From Mycobacteroides saopaulense (GTDB lineage Bacteria; Actinomycetota; Actinomycetes; Mycobacteriales; Mycobacteriaceae), in the NCBI RefSeq assembly GCF_001456355.1, contig NZ_CP010271.1, forward strand, positions 1,116,001-1,180,000: a stretch of 64,000 bases of DNA. Reading direction: 5' to 3'. Position 1 is the stretch's first letter; the number at the start of each line of letters is the position of its first letter. A program made the translations under genes and the position numbers. Of the stretch, positions 45,108-55,491 are shown in pieces. Below the pieces are notes generated by a model, which saw only the letters and a list, made by a program, of their open reading frames with translations, ran no database searches and was not told the DNA's origin.

Positions 45108-47009
45108 ATGCCCGAGCAGACCCAGCCCACATCTCGCATCGTCGAACAGAACGTGTCGGCGGCGGGAGAGCTCCCGTTCGCCAATGCCGTAGACCAGGAG
45201 GACGCCGACCGCGGATTCATCGCGGCGCTTGAGCCGGGGGTCGTCACGGGTGCGTCCGGGAATATCGTGTGGGACAACGACTCCTACGGGTTCTTGCGAG
45301 ACAACTGCCCGGCTTCGGTGCACCCGAGCCTGTGGCGACAGTGCGGACTCGTCATCAGGCAGGGACTCTATGAGGTCTCCGCGGGCATCTACCAGGTTCG
45401 TGGCCTTGACATATCGAACATGACCCTCGTCGAGGGCAAGGACGGGGTCATCGTCATCGATCCCTTGGCCTCCATGGAGTGCGCAGCCGCCGCGCTGGAG
45501 CTCTACCGTCGACATCGTGGGGACCGGCCGGTTACGGGCTTGATCTACTCGCATTCCCATGCCGATCACTTCGCGGGCGCGCTCGGAGTCACCACCGTGG
45601 AGGAGGTCGCTGCGGGACGGTGTCCGGTCATCGCGCCCGCCGGATTCCTAGAGCATGCTGTTGCCGAGAACGTGTACGCAGGCCCGGCGATGGCTCGCCG
45701 CGCGGTGTACATGTATGGCGCGGTGCTGCCGCGCGGACCGCTGGGGCAGGTGGGAGCCGGTCTCGGGCAAACCAATTCGCTCGGAACCATCACTCTCATT
45801 CCGCCGACGCTGGACATCACCCGCACCGGGCAAGAGGTAATCGTCGACGGTGTTCGGATGATCTTCCAGCTCACGCCCGGCACCGAGGCTCCCGCGGAGA
45901 TGAACTTCTACTTTCCGGAGCATCGTGCGCTCTGCATGGCGGAGAACACCACCCACACCCTGCACAATCTGTTGACCTTGCGCGGGGCGCTGGTGCGTGA
46001 CCCGCACGTCTGGTCGCAGTACATCACCGAGGCCATCAACCTGTACGGCTACGACTCCGATGTGGTGTTCGCCTCGCACCATTGGCCTACCTGGGGCACT
46101 GAGCGGTTGGTGGAATATCTTGGGCTGCAGCGTGATCTGTATGCGTATCTGCACGATCAGACACTGCGTCAGTTGAATCAGGGATATGTGGGCTCCGAGA
46201 TCGCCGAGGTCCTGCAGCTGCCACCGGCGATCGCCGGAGCCTGGCATGCACGCGGCTACTACGGCTCGGTCAGTCACAACGTCAAGGCGATCTACCAGCG
46301 CTACATGGGCTGGTTCGACGGCAATCCGGCGCACCTGTGGGAGTACCCGCCGGTCGAGAGCGCGCAGCGGCACGTGGAGTTCATGGGTGGAGCAGATGAG
46401 GTTCTGTGCAAGGCGCGCATTGCCTTTGAGCAGGGGGACTATCGCTGGGTGGCTCAGGTGGTCAACTACGTGATCTTCGCCGACCCCGCCAACGAAGCGG
46501 CAAAAGAATTGCAGGCCAGCTGTTTTGAACAGCTCGGTTATGGAGCCGAGAACGCCACCTGGCGCAACTTCTACCTGATGGGTGCCTACGAGTTGCGCCA
46601 CGGCAATGTAGGGACGCCCATGAAGCTGGATTCGCCGTCCATGATGGCCGCGCTGACCATCGATCAGGTCTTCGATGCGCTCTCGCTGCGTATCAACGGG
46701 CCCCAGGCATGGAATGAGCGCTTCGTCAGCGACTGGCATTTCACCGATGAGAACCGCGTGCACCGGGTGGAGCTGCGCAACGGCGTGCTGGTGCATTACG
46801 ACCAGCCTGCCGACGGCAAGCTGCCGCCGCCCGACGTGACCTTCACCTTGACCAAGCCTGCTCTCATCAAGGTCTTGCTCGCTGGTGCGGATCCCGCTGC
46901 GGCGTTTGCATCCGGTGAGATCACGGTGGAGGGCGACGCCACCGGATTCGCCCGATTGGCCGCGGTCCTGGACCAGCCCGATCCCGGCTTTGCCATCGTG
47001 ACCCCCTGA
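45108..47009 (+). CDS. Alkylsulfatase (SdsA1-like metallo-beta-lactamase-fold)
   Basis: A 633-residue sulfatase of the SdsA1 type, which hydrolyses alkyl sulfates such as SDS. The zinc motif is SHSHADHFAGALGV near residue 150, later FYFPEHRALCMAENTTHTLH; a dimerisation domain follows (residues about 390-520), and the C-terminal SCP2-like domain (about 525-633) binds the alkyl chain (MMAALTIDQVFDALSLRING). No signal peptide is seen, so it is cytoplasmic, unlike the secreted SdsA1. An AraC regulator gene follows after 32 bases and may control it. Confidence 0.93.
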   Translation: MPEQTQPTSRIVEQNVSAAGELPFANAVDQEDADRGFIAALEPGVVTGASGNIVWDNDSYGFLRDNCPASVHPSLWRQCGLVIRQGLYEVSAGIYQVRGLDISNMTLVEGKDGVIVIDPLASMECAAAALELYRRHRGDRPVTGLIYSHSHADHFAGALGVTTVEEVAAGRCPVIAPAGFLEHAVAENVYAGPAMARRAVYMYGAVLPRGPLGQVGAGLGQTNSLGTITLIPPTLDITRTGQEVIVDGVRMIFQLTPGTEAPAEMNFYFPEHRALCMAENTTHTLHNLLTLRGALVRDPHVWSQYITEAINLYGYDSDVVFASHHWPTWGTERLVEYLGLQRDLYAYLHDQTLRQLNQGYVGSEIAEVLQLPPAIAGAWHARGYYGSVSHNVKAIYQRYMGWFDGNPAHLWEYPPVESAQRHVEFMGGADEVLCKARIAFEQGDYRWVAQVVNYVIFADPANEAAKELQASCFEQLGYGAENATWRNFYLMGAYELRHGNVGTPMKLDSPSMMAALTIDQVFDALSLRINGPQAWNERFVSDWHFTDENRVHRVELRNGVLVHYDQPADGKLPPPDVTFTLTKPALIKVLLAGADPAAAFASGEITVEGDATGFARLAAVLDQPDPGFAIVTP

Positions 47010-47041
47010 CCGGCCGAGCCACTGTTTGCTGCCCGTTGGTT

Positions 47042-47854
47042 ATGGTTGGTGACCATGCTGTCCGGGGGGCGTCGTTGAGTGGATTCCGCTACACATTCGT
47101 CAGTGAACGGATCGTTCAACCCGTGCAGTGGTTGTTTGGCGGTGACCACCACATCGTCGCCGTGTACCAGGGTGGTCGAATCGATACGAAGGAACTGGAG
47201 TTCGATCGCGGTCTGTCCCGTAGTTACGTTCCGGATGCCGGTGACGTGTTGGTGATTCCGGCAGGGCGGCGAGTGGCGATCATGGCGCAGGGGAAGCTGG
47301 CGCAGTTCTGCCAGTTCAACGTTCCGACCAGACTGTTCGAGCAGCGCGAGGTGCAGCCGCGGGTCGCTTACTCAGATCCCCTGATGCTCCATCTGGCAGA
47401 GCGAATGGGCAGCCTCTCGGGGCGGGACGACGTCATCGCACGGCTGCTGAGGGAATCGCTGGTCGATGTGCTCAGGATGCACCTGGTTGACCATTACGCC
47501 AAGATCCGCGAAAAGGCCACGCGGCGGCGCGGTTTGGATCCCGCGTTGCAGGCGCGCCTGGTGGACTACATCGAATACGAACTCGATTCGGAAATCAGCT
47601 TGGCGGCGCTGGCGCGGCACGCCGAAATGTCTGCCACCGACTTTCGGGCGGCCTTCGTGCACGCATTTCACAAGACGCCATATCAGTTCGTTCTCGACCG
47701 CCGGATGAGTCGCGCCAAGCACCTGCTCGCGGCCACCAAGCTTTCCATCACGGACATCAGTGTCGCGGTGGGTTTTTCCAGCCCCAGCCATTTTGCCACC
47801 ACGTTCAAAGCGCGCGTTGGCGTGACGCCGACCGTATACCGGGATGGCCTCTGA
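47042..47854 (+). CDS. AraC-family transcriptional regulator
   Basis: A 270-residue regulator. The N-terminal half is a cupin-like sensor (VPDAGDVLVIPAGRRVAIMA), and the C-terminal 100 residues carry two helix-turn-helix units: ISLAALARHAEMSATDFRAA and LSITDISVAVGFSSPSHFAT, the second being the AraC signature. The ATG at 47042 is used; a GTG six bases earlier is possible. Position after the alkylsulfatase suggests control of that gene in response to detergent-like substrates. Confidence 0.9.
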   Translation: MVGDHAVRGASLSGFRYTFVSERIVQPVQWLFGGDHHIVAVYQGGRIDTKELEFDRGLSRSYVPDAGDVLVIPAGRRVAIMAQGKLAQFCQFNVPTRLFEQREVQPRVAYSDPLMLHLAERMGSLSGRDDVIARLLRESLVDVLRMHLVDHYAKIREKATRRRGLDPALQARLVDYIEYELDSEISLAALARHAEMSATDFRAAFVHAFHKTPYQFVLDRRMSRAKHLLAATKLSITDISVAVGFSSPSHFATTFKARVGVTPTVYRDGL

Positions 47855-47921
47855 CGCTTTTCCGCAAGGCACCTCAGATTTTGAAGGCGCGGCGGGCGCG
47901 CTGCACCTAGATTGACCGGCG

Positions 47922-48066
47922 GTGGTCACGGGGGACGTGGTCACTAAGCCGGGTGGGGACCTGACCTCGCGCATGCGAGAGTCGGGCCCCATCCGGCACC
48001 ACCGCCCGAATCGCGGGGGCGTCGACGCCAGGGCGCAGCGGCCGTGAGGCGATATCCGCCTCACGG
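47922..48066 (+). other. Hairpin-dense leader upstream of lpqW
   Basis: About 145 bases with several structures: GTGGTCAC repeated directly at 47922 and 47937; an 11-pair stem GCCGGGTGGGG (47948-47958) with CCCCATCCGGC (47987-47997) that encloses a CTCGC/GCGAG hairpin; a palindrome GGCGTCGACGCC; and a perfect 10-pair stem CCGTGAGGCG (48042-48051) with CGCCTCACGG (48057-48066). No coding evidence. It ends 59 bases before the lpqW ATG. It may be a cis-regulatory RNA; the last hairpin may also terminate the AraC transcript, but no T-run follows. Confidence 0.55.
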
Positions 48067-48124
48067 GGTAGCTGGACCTCGTTCACATTCGCCTCTCAGC
48101 ACGCCACCGATAAGGTTGTTCCTC

Positions 48125-49918
48125 ATGCCTACCCACTCACCGCGCCTGAGACTGTGCGCAGTGCTTGGTGTGGTGCTCCTCGCCGGATGCTCCGTCAGCG
48201 CGCCTCCGGCCGTGCAGGGCAGCGAGACAACCAGCTCCACCACGCCGCCACCGCCCAAAAAAGAGCAGATCGTGGTGGGTATCGACTCGATCGGTGCGGG
48301 ATTCAATCCCCATCTGTTGTCCGATCAGTCGCCGGTGAATTCGGCGATCAGCTCCCTGGTGCTGCCCAGTGCGTTCCGTCCGGTGCCGGATTCTGCGACC
48401 ACCACCGGTTCGCGCTGGGAGATGGATCCCACGCTGCTGGTCTCCGCGGAGGAAACCAGCCAGGAACCCTTCACGGTCACCTACACAATCCGTCCTGAGG
48501 CCCAGTGGACGGACAACGCACCCATCGGCGCCGACGACTTCTCGTACCTGTGGCAGCAGATGCTCACCCAGCCCGGAACCGTCGACCCGGCGGGCTACGG
48601 AGACATCACCGACGTGCAGTCGCGTGACGGCGGTAAGCGTGTGGTCGTCACCTTCGACCACAAATACCCGGCCTGGCGTGAGCTGTTCACCGATCTGCTG
48701 CCCGCGCACATCGTCAAGGACATTCCGGGAGGCTTCGCTTCGGGGTTGATCAAGTCGATGCCGGCCTCCGGAGGACGCTTCCGGGTCGACACGATCGACC
48801 CCCAGCGCGATGAGATCCTGCTGGCCCGCAACGACCGGTACTGGGCCACTCCCGCGGTTCCCGACGAGATCCTGTTCCGGAGAGCCGGTGCACCCACGGT
48901 GCTGGCGGATTCCATCCGCAACGGCGACACCCAGGTGGCCCAGGTGCACGGCAGCGGGGTGACCTTCGCGCAGCTGTCCAACATCCCCGGGGTGCGCACC
49001 GCGCGCATCGTTGCTCCGCGCACACTGCAACTGACGCTGCGTGCCGGACAACCGGCGCTCACCGACACCGGTGTGCGCCGGGGCTTGCTCGGCCTGCTCG
49101 ATGTCGGGTTGCTGGCGGCGGTAGCCGCAGGCAACGACAACGCCGTTACCCTGGCCGCGGCCCAGGTGCGTTCTCCCTCGGATCCCGGATACAAGCCCAC
49201 CGCGCCCACCGCCCTGACCCGCGAGGCGGCCCTCGCGTTACTCAAGGAGGCCGGATACGAGGCCGTCGAGGTGCCTGCACCTCCGGGTGCTCCGGCGGGT
49301 CCGCCACAGATCACCCGGGACGGCGAACCGCTTACCCTGATCATCGGGGCCGCCTCCAACGATCCGACGTCGGTGGCCGTCGCGAATACCGCCGCAGACC
49401 AGTTGCGCAACGCGGGGGTGCGCGCCAGCGTGCTGGCTCTCGATCCGCCCACGCTGTACGGGCAGGCGATTCCGGATGGACGCGTCGACGCCATCGTCGG
49501 CTGGCATCAGTCGGGCGGTGACCTGGCCACCGCGCTGGCCTCCCGGTACGGCTGTCCGGCGTTGCAGTCGGGCAAGCTTCCCGACACGCGCACCACCACG
49601 CCCCCGCCACCGCCTGCGAGCAATACACCGTCGCCGCCGTCGAGGGAAGAGTCCGTGCGGGCGCCGAGCAATCTCACGGGGTTGTGCGACGAGGCACTAC
49701 AACCCAGCATCGACGCCGCGCTGACCGGCCACGCCGACGTGGGCAAGGTCGTCGATCAGGCCGAGCCTCAATTGTGGAAGATGGCAACGGTTTTGCCGAT
49801 CATGCAGGACACCACCATTGCCGCGGCCGGCCCCAGCGTGCAGAACGTGGAGCTGACCGGTGCGGTGCCGGTGGGAATCGTCGCCACGGCAGGAGAGTGG
49901 AAGAAGACCCGCCCATGA
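48125..49918 (+). CDS. lpqW: LpqW, lipoprotein controlling mannolipid branching
   Basis: A 597-residue lipoprotein with signal peptide and lipobox LLAGC near residue 20, then a Pro/Thr spacer and a solute-binding-protein family 5 domain ([40 protein letters not shown]). In M. smegmatis, LpqW affects the flow of intermediates between polar PIMs and LM/LAM, and its loss is suppressed by pimE mutation; pimE is also in this window. The ATG at 48125 directly precedes the signal peptide. Its stop overlaps mshB as ATGA. Corresponds to Rv1166. Confidence 0.93.
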   Translation: MPTHSPRLRLCAVLGVVLLAGCSVSAPPAVQGSETTSSTTPPPPKKEQIVVGIDSIGAGFNPHLLSDQSPVNSAISSLVLPSAFRPVPDSATTTGSRWEMDPTLLVSAEETSQEPFTVTYTIRPEAQWTDNAPIGADDFSYLWQQMLTQPGTVDPAGYGDITDVQSRDGGKRVVVTFDHKYPAWRELFTDLLPAHIVKDIPGGFASGLIKSMPASGGRFRVDTIDPQRDEILLARNDRYWATPAVPDEILFRRAGAPTVLADSIRNGDTQVAQVHGSGVTFAQLSNIPGVRTARIVAPRTLQLTLRAGQPALTDTGVRRGLLGLLDVGLLAAVAAGNDNAVTLAAAQVRSPSDPGYKPTAPTALTREAALALLKEAGYEAVEVPAPPGAPAGPPQITRDGEPLTLIIGAASNDPTSVAVANTAADQLRNAGVRASVLALDPPTLYGQAIPDGRVDAIVGWHQSGGDLATALASRYGCPALQSGKLPDTRTTTPPPPPASNTPSPPSREESVRAPSNLTGLCDEALQPSIDAALTGHADVGKVVDQAEPQLWKMATVLPIMQDTTIAAAGPSVQNVELTGAVPVGIVATAGEWKKTRP

Positions 49919-50751
49919 CTCGACGGCTCATGTTGGTTCACGCCCACCCCGACGACGAATCGCTGACCACCGGAGGGACCATCGCGCGGTACGCCGCCGA
50001 GGGTGCCGACGTGCGGGTCGTCACCTGCACCCTCGGTGAGGAGGGCGAGGTGATCGGCGAGCGCTGGGCGCAGCTGGCTCGCGATCACGCCGACCAGCTC
50101 GGCGGGTACCGGATCGCAGAACTGTCCAGCGCGCTGGGACACCTCGGCGTCGACGGCCCCACCTATCTCGGCGGTGCGGGGCATTGGCGTGATTCGGGCA
50201 TGGCGGGCACCGAACCCCTGCACCCGCGCGCATTCGCGGGAGCAGAATTGGATGACGCGGTGGCGGCGCTCGTCGCACTGATCGACGAACACCGCCCCCA
50301 CGTCGTCGTCACCTATGACCCGTTCGGTGGTTACGGGCATCCCGATCACATCCAGGCGCACACGGTGACGACCGCGGCCGTGGAGAAGGCCACCTGGCAG
50401 GTTGCCAAGCTGTACTGGACCGTCATCGCGACCAGTGCGCTAGAGGCCGGCCTGGCGTCCATGACGCAGCTGCCGCCGGGATGCCAACCGGCACCGCTGG
50501 ACCTCATCCCCACCTTCGCCGACGAGAAGATCAGCGCGGCCGTCGACGTGTCGGCCTATCGCGACGCCAAGGTGGCGGCGTTGCGTGCACACGCCACCCA
50601 ACTCACGGTGTCCGAGGATGGCACCTCGATGGCGCTGTCGAACCTGATCGCCTTGCCCATCGCGGACACCGAGCACTTCGTATTGGTGCGCGGGGAGCCC
50701 GGCGTCGACACCGGGTGGGAATCAGATCTGTTCGCCGGGGTGGAGTTGTAA
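49915..50751 (+). CDS. mshB: MshB, GlcNAc-Ins deacetylase of mycothiol synthesis
   Basis: A 278-residue zinc hydrolase of the LmbE/PIG-L family. [16 protein letters not shown] near the start supplies zinc-binding His11 and Asp14 and the catalytic Asp13, and [16 protein letters not shown] supplies the third zinc histidine. It removes acetate from GlcNAc-inositol in the second enzymatic phase of mycothiol synthesis. Overlap ATGA with lpqW. Corresponds to Rv1170; the Rv1167c-1169c genes are absent between them. Confidence 0.96.
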   Translation: MTRRLMLVHAHPDDESLTTGGTIARYAAEGADVRVVTCTLGEEGEVIGERWAQLARDHADQLGGYRIAELSSALGHLGVDGPTYLGGAGHWRDSGMAGTEPLHPRAFAGAELDDAVAALVALIDEHRPHVVVTYDPFGGYGHPDHIQAHTVTTAAVEKATWQVAKLYWTVIATSALEAGLASMTQLPPGCQPAPLDLIPTFADEKISAAVDVSAYRDAKVAALRAHATQLTVSEDGTSMALSNLIALPIADTEHFVLVRGEPGVDTGWESDLFAGVEL

Positions 50752-50760
50752 GCTCGACTC

Positions 50761-50874
50761 ATGCCACCCGATCAAGACCTGGATCCCAACCAGCAGCACT
50801 GGCAAGACCGGCTGGACAACTTCCAATGGGTCGTCGGCTCGCTCGTGGCTCAGCTCGATTCCGTCCCGATCTAG
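50761..50874 (+). CDS. Possible 37-residue protein between mshB and Rv1171-like gene
   Basis: A short frame, MPPDQDLDPNQQHWQDRLDN, continuing FQWVVGSLVAQLDSVPI. Codons are compatible with coding (CAG, GAC, CTG, GTC). It has the same strand and tight spacing as its neighbours (nine bases after mshB, 16 before the next). The ribosome-binding site is weak. No family recognised; it could also be a conserved leader for the membrane protein behind it. Confidence 0.5.
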   Translation: MPPDQDLDPNQQHWQDRLDNFQWVVGSLVAQLDSVPI

Positions 50875-50890
50875 TCACCTGTTCGTCTTC

Positions 50891-51223
50891 GTGCGCGGAT
50901 TTGTCATGGCCGCGCTGGTTTTCGACGGCGTCATCAGCGCCATTTTCGGGGCCGCTCTGCTCAACACTCGTTTCGGCGGGGTGCTGGTTCCACTCGGTTT
51001 GATCATCAGCGCAGTGCTCAACGCACTGCTGGTGTGGTGCGCCCTGCAGTGGGCGCCGACACCGCGATGGGCGGCCGCCCCGCTGTGGGCATTCGCGGCG
51101 ACCACGATGATCCTGTTGTTCGGCGGTCCCGGCGGCGACGTCGTCTTCACCGGGTTCTGGCCCGTTCTGCTCGTGGTGTCCGGGATTGTTCCCGCCGCCT
51201 ACGTGCTGCGCCGGGATCTCTAA
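50891..51223 (+). CDS. Small membrane protein (Rv1171-like)
   Basis: A 110-residue protein with four hydrophobic helices (MAALVFDGVISAIFGAALL; VLVPLGLIISAVLNALLV; AAPLWAFAATTMILLF; FWPVLLVVSGIVPAAYVL). Position directly after mshB matches Rv1171. Starts with GTG at 50891 (or ATG at 50906). No enzymatic motif. Its 3' end overlaps the convergent methyltransferase by four bases. Confidence 0.82.
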   Translation: MRGFVMAALVFDGVISAIFGAALLNTRFGGVLVPLGLIISAVLNALLVWCALQWAPTPRWAAAPLWAFAATTMILLFGGPGGDVVFTGFWPVLLVVSGIVPAAYVLRRDL

Positions 51224-51999
51224 CCCAGAAACTCGGACTCGAGGACCAGGTCCTTCACCAGGGTCTGGTACTCCACGTGGGTCTCGTGCTCGATGGTCTG
51301 CCAGAGCTTGCCCTGCTGCTCCTTCATGTACGCGCGGTATTTGGGCGAGCCCGGGAATCCGACGTTGTCGGCGACGACGATCGTGCCCGGATGCAGCCAG
51401 CCCCGATCCATCAGCCGCTGCAGGTCATCGAGGTAGATGTCCTTCCAGTGATCGATGAACACGAAATCCAGGCATCCCGCGGTGAATCCGTAGTCCTTGG
51501 TCAGGGTGTCCAGTGTGGTGCCGTCGTCGACGGTCCCGGTGAGGCACGTGGCCCGGTCCGCCAGCCCGGCGTGTGCCCAGACCCGGCGCGCGACCGAGGC
51601 GTTGGCCCCTGACTTTTCGATGGAGAAGAACTTGGCACCCGGCGCCGCTCGCGCGATCCGCAGGCCGCTGTAGCCGCAATACGCGCCCAGTTCCAGGGCG
51701 ATCTTGGGGTTTGCGCGTTTGACGGCGGCATCGAGCAGCTGGCCCTTTTCATCGCCGACATTCATAAGGATCGATTGGTCGTACGCGAAGTTGTCGATGG
51801 CGTCGATGGCGGCGTCGACATCTCCCGCCGGGGCGGTCGCGATGACGTGCTCGGCGGTGGCCTCTTCGCGGCCGTCACCCATCTGACCGGTGCGCATGAC
51901 GTTCAAGCCGCCGAACACCGCCCGTAAAAACGAATACCGCAGAAACGGAAGTTTCTGCTTGAGGGTTCTCGTAAGACTCACGACGATCAGCCTAGCCAT
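51220..51999 (-). CDS. O-methyltransferase (catechol O-methyltransferase-like)
   Basis: A 259-residue SAM methyltransferase of the Methyltransf_24/COMT group. [20 protein letters not shown], then [40 protein letters not shown] (motif I) and [17 protein letters not shown] (metal-binding Asp) match COMT-like enzymes such as Rv1703c. Several ATG/GTG starts lie within 20 codons; 51999 gives a short hydrophobic lead ([12 protein letters not shown]). Divergent from fbiC. Confidence 0.88.
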   Translation of the reverse strand: MARLIVVSLTRTLKQKLPFLRYSFLRAVFGGLNVMRTGQMGDGREEATAEHVIATAPAGDVDAAIDAIDNFAYDQSILMNVGDEKGQLLDAAVKRANPKIALELGAYCGYSGLRIARAAPGAKFFSIEKSGANASVARRVWAHAGLADRATCLTGTVDDGTTLDTLTKDYGFTAGCLDFVFIDHWKDIYLDDLQRLMDRGWLHPGTIVVADNVGFPGSPKYRAYMKEQQGKLWQTIEHETHVEYQTLVKDLVLESEFLG

Positions 52000-52077
52000 C
52001 CCGGGCATTTCCGCAGGGTGGCCTCGTTGATGAACCCCCGAGTGGTCGGCTTTTCGGTACGGGCGGATGATCTGAGG

Positions 52078-54675
52078 GTGACCGACGGTTGTACAAACGT
52101 GCCCGACGACGTAACGCCGCTGCCGAATCCCGCCTTTCCCTCCCGGAAAGCGGCGTCCTCATCGCCCGCGCTGCGGCGGGTGCTGCGGCGTGCCCGCGAC
52201 GGGGTGACGCTGAACGTCGACGAGGCCGCGCTCGCACTGACCGCACGTGGAGACGATCTGGCCGATTTGATGGCCAGTGCCGCGCGTGTGCGTGACGCGG
52301 GGCTGGAATCTGCTGGTCGCCTCGGCGCCGAGGGGCGTCTGCCGATCTCCTATTCGCGCAAGGTGTTCATCCCCATCACACATCTGTGCCGCGACAAATG
52401 CCATTACTGCACGTTCGTGACAGTTCCGGGCAAGCTGCGGGCGCAGGGCCAAGGCATGTACCTGGAGCCCGACGAGATCTTGGACATCGCGCGCCGCGGC
52501 GCCGAATTGGGCTGCAAGGAAGCCCTGTTCACGTTGGGGGACCGGCCCGAGGATCGCTGGCCGGACGCCAAGCAGTGGCTGGACGAGCGTGGGTACGACA
52601 CCACCCTGGATTACGTGCGCGCGATGGCGATCCGGGTTCTGGAAGAGACGGGTCTGCTTCCGCATCTGAACCCGGGCGTGATGACCTGGGCAGAGCTGGC
52701 GCGGCTCAAGCCGGTGGCGCCGTCGATGGGCATGATGCTGGAAACCACGTCGCGGCGGTTGTTCGAGAACCGTGGCGAGGCGCATTACGGCAGTCCCGAC
52801 AAGGACCCCGCGGTGCGGTTGCGGACGCTGACGGACGCGGGCCGGTTGTCGATTCCCTTCACGACGGGCCTGCTGGTGGGCATCGGCGAGGACCTGACCG
52901 AGCGCGCCGAGACCATCCATGCGATCCGCAAGGTGCACAAGGAATTCGGGCACGTGCAGGAAGTGATCGTGCAGAACTTCCGGGCCAAATCCGATACCGC
53001 CATGCAGAAGGCGCCCGATGCCGACATCGACGAGTTCCTGGCGACGATCGCGGTGACGCGTCTGGTGCTGGGACCCAAGATGCGGGTGCAGGCGCCGCCG
53101 AACCTGGTGTCCCGTAGCGAGTGCCTGGCGCTGATAGGTGCCGGCGTGGACGACTGGGGCGGCGTCTCGCCCTTGACCCCGGACCATGTGAACCCCGAGC
53201 GGCCGTGGCCCGCGCTGGACGACCTGGCCTCGGTGACGGCGGAGGCCGGATACGACCTGGTGCAACGCCTGACGGCGCAGCCGCAGTACGTGCAGGCCGG
53301 TGCGGCCTGGATCGACCCCCGGGTGCGCGGGCATGTGGAGGCCCTGGCCGACCCGGAAACCGGTTACGCCCTGGATATTTCGCCGACGGGGCTGCCGTGG
53401 CAGGAACCCGACGAGACCTGGGAGTCGACCGGGCGCGTGGATCTGCACGCGGCCATCGACTCGGAGGGGCGCAACACCGATACCCGTAGCGATCTGGCGA
53501 GCGCCTTCGGGGATTGGGAGTCGATCCGCGAGCATGTGCGCGAGTTGAATGCGCGTGCACCGGAGAAGGTGAGCGCCGATGTGTTGGCGGCCTTGCGTTC
53601 TGCCGAGCGCGATCCCGCCGGGTGCACCGACGACGAATATCTGGCGCTCGCGACCGCCGAGGGCCCGGCGATGGAGGCCCTTGCCGCGCTGGCCGATTCG
53701 ATTCGTGCCGATGTGGTCGGTGACGACGTCACCTACGTGGTGAATCGGAACATCAACTTCACCAACATCTGCTACACCGGCTGCCGCTTCTGCGCCTTCG
53801 CGCAACGTAAGGGCGACGCCGACGCCTTCTCGCTGTCCGCCGAGGAGGTGGGTGACCGGGCCTGGGAGGCGTATGTCGCCGGTGCCACTGAGGTCTGCAT
53901 GCAGGGCGGCATCGATCCGGAACTACCGGTGACCGGGTACGCCGATCTGGTGCGCGCGGTGAAGAAGCGGGTACCCAGCATGCACGTGCACGCCTTCAGC
54001 CCCATGGAAATCGTCAACGGTGCCTCCAAGGGAGGTCAGAGTGTGCGCGAATGGTTGACCGAACTGCGTGCCGCGGGCCTGGACACCATCCCGGGCACGG
54101 CCGCGGAGATCCTCGACGACGAGATTCGGTGGGTCCTCACCAAGGGTAAGTTGCCCGCCTCCGAATGGATCGACGTCATCAGCACCGCGCACGAGGTGGG
54201 TCTGCGTTCCAGCTCGACCATGATGTACGGACATGTCGACACCCCCAAGCATTGGGTCGGACATCTGCGCGTGCTCACCGGAATCCAGGACCGCACAGGC
54301 GGTTTCACCGAATTCGTACCGCTGCCCTTCGTGCATCAGAGCGCGCCGCTCTACCTCGCGGGTGCCGCCCGCCCCGGGCCTACCAACCGGGACAACCGCG
54401 CGGTACATGCGCTGGCGCGCATCATGCTGCACGGGCGTATCGACAACATCCAGACCAGCTGGGTCAAGCTCGGCATCGAGGGCACGCGGATGATGCTCCA
54501 GGGTGGCGCCAACGATCTCGGTGGCACGCTGATGGAGGAAACCATCTCGCGGATGGCAGGCTCCGAACACGGATCGGCCAAGACTATCGCCGAGCTGGAG
54601 GAGATCGCCGACGGCATCGGACGGCCCGCGGTGGAGCGCACCACCACGTATTCGCGACGGCCTTCCGCCGCGTAG
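52078..54675 (+). CDS. fbiC: FbiC, 7,8-didemethyl-8-hydroxy-5-deazariboflavin synthase
   Basis: An 865-residue fusion of two radical SAM enzymes (CofG and CofH halves) that makes the F420 chromophore from 5-amino-6-ribitylamino-uracil and tyrosine. The CofG half has the Fe-S motif CRDKCHYC near residue 103, and the CofH half has [10 protein letters not shown] near residue 565. Further blocks ([13 protein letters not shown] [34 protein letters not shown]) are as in Rv1173. The GTG at 52078 is a reasonable start; the in-frame start at 52018 adds 20 residues with no counterpart. Supplies cofactor for the Ddn-like enzyme at 44625. Confidence 0.96.
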   Translation: MTDGCTNVPDDVTPLPNPAFPSRKAASSSPALRRVLRRARDGVTLNVDEAALALTARGDDLADLMASAARVRDAGLESAGRLGAEGRLPISYSRKVFIPITHLCRDKCHYCTFVTVPGKLRAQGQGMYLEPDEILDIARRGAELGCKEALFTLGDRPEDRWPDAKQWLDERGYDTTLDYVRAMAIRVLEETGLLPHLNPGVMTWAELARLKPVAPSMGMMLETTSRRLFENRGEAHYGSPDKDPAVRLRTLTDAGRLSIPFTTGLLVGIGEDLTERAETIHAIRKVHKEFGHVQEVIVQNFRAKSDTAMQKAPDADIDEFLATIAVTRLVLGPKMRVQAPPNLVSRSECLALIGAGVDDWGGVSPLTPDHVNPERPWPALDDLASVTAEAGYDLVQRLTAQPQYVQAGAAWIDPRVRGHVEALADPETGYALDISPTGLPWQEPDETWESTGRVDLHAAIDSEGRNTDTRSDLASAFGDWESIREHVRELNARAPEKVSADVLAALRSAERDPAGCTDDEYLALATAEGPAMEALAALADSIRADVVGDDVTYVVNRNINFTNICYTGCRFCAFAQRKGDADAFSLSAEEVGDRAWEAYVAGATEVCMQGGIDPELPVTGYADLVRAVKKRVPSMHVHAFSPMEIVNGASKGGQSVREWLTELRAAGLDTIPGTAAEILDDEIRWVLTKGKLPASEWIDVISTAHEVGLRSSSTMMYGHVDTPKHWVGHLRVLTGIQDRTGGFTEFVPLPFVHQSAPLYLAGAARPGPTNRDNRAVHALARIMLHGRIDNIQTSWVKLGIEGTRMMLQGGANDLGGTLMEETISRMAGSEHGSAKTIAELEEIADGIGRPAVERTTTYSRRPSAA

Positions 54676-54682
54676 CGGTTGG

Positions 54683-55288
54683 CTAAGCTGAGGCCTTTAA
54701 GGAGTCTGCTCGAGTGAGGCAGTTGACGTCATGTCCATCGCCTCGTGTGCCTGAATCCCGAAGGCGACCGACCAGGATCTCACATGTGATCGATTCAGCT
54801 GAGCCCATTATCGGATCCGCCCCAACGAGCTGACTTCCTGTGGCTCCCTGCGTGAATTGTGTCCTGCCGCCGCAGTGATTGGTGGTGCCCAGCACCCTCG
54901 CAGGAGATGCATCCGGGGCGGTGATGTCTATGCAGTCCGTGCCGGTCCAGGTAACGACAGTCTCGTAATCGGTCCCGCCCGCTGATACCAATCCCGGTGC
55001 GGGTGTTGGTGTCGAAATTGATTGCGGGACTTGTATTGGGGGGATTGCTGGCGCAGGGACCGACTGGCCAGGCGAGTATCCCGATGAGCCGCTCTCGCAT
55101 GCGACGCCATCGCCGTCACGATCTAGCTTCGAACTGTATCCGGGCTGGCCCCGATACAGGGGCGCGGCTCCGGCCGCTCTTGCTGCAGCGCAGTTGGGAT
55201 ATGCCTGCGCCAGGGGTGCTGTGATCAGGCCGACTGATGGGCTACCGATCAACCCGACAATGACGAAATACAGAACCTTAGTCCGCAA
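54683..55288 (-). CDS. Secreted Excalibur-domain protein
   Basis: A 201-residue exported protein. The TTG at 55288 follows GGGAGGGG and opens a signal peptide (RTKVLYFVIVGLIGSPSVGL ... PLAQA). The mature N-terminus YPNCAAARAAGAAPLYRGQP then KLDRDGDGVACES is an Excalibur calcium-binding domain (DxDxDGxxCE). A Pro/Ser linker and a second unrecognised domain with four cysteines (GTDCIDITAPDASPAR ... ITCEILVGRL ... HDVNCLT) follow. Convergent with fbiC. Surface function unknown. Confidence 0.8.
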   Translation of the reverse strand: MRTKVLYFVIVGLIGSPSVGLITAPLAQAYPNCAAARAAGAAPLYRGQPGYSSKLDRDGDGVACESGSSGYSPGQSVPAPAIPPIQVPQSISTPTPAPGLVSAGGTDYETVVTWTGTDCIDITAPDASPARVLGTTNHCGGRTQFTQGATGSQLVGADPIMGSAESITCEILVGRLRDSGTRGDGHDVNCLTRADSLKASA

Positions 55289-55491
55289 CTGAGCCCCTCC
55301 CGAGACGAAACGTGATCTCGATCCTCTACCTGATGAGACACGGACGGGGGAGAATCGCGAGAAGAAATCGGCCGTCAGTTCGCACACGCTAACGGGCTGG
55401 TAGAAGTTCCACTTGGCTGAAATGGCAGGGCGTGCCCGTGAGGGAGATTTCGGGGGTGAGGCGGCGCCTAGGGCGGTAGCCTCGTGCCCTG

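Noticed and set aside
47922..48066. ydaO (c-di-AMP) riboswitch
   Set aside because: CGGGGGA and CCGAATC are present, but the invariant GUCAGCUAACC-type segment and the usual pairing order are absent.
52159..53805. Long minus-strand frame opposite fbiC
   Set aside because: Arg/His/Gly-rich shadow of a well-supported gene.
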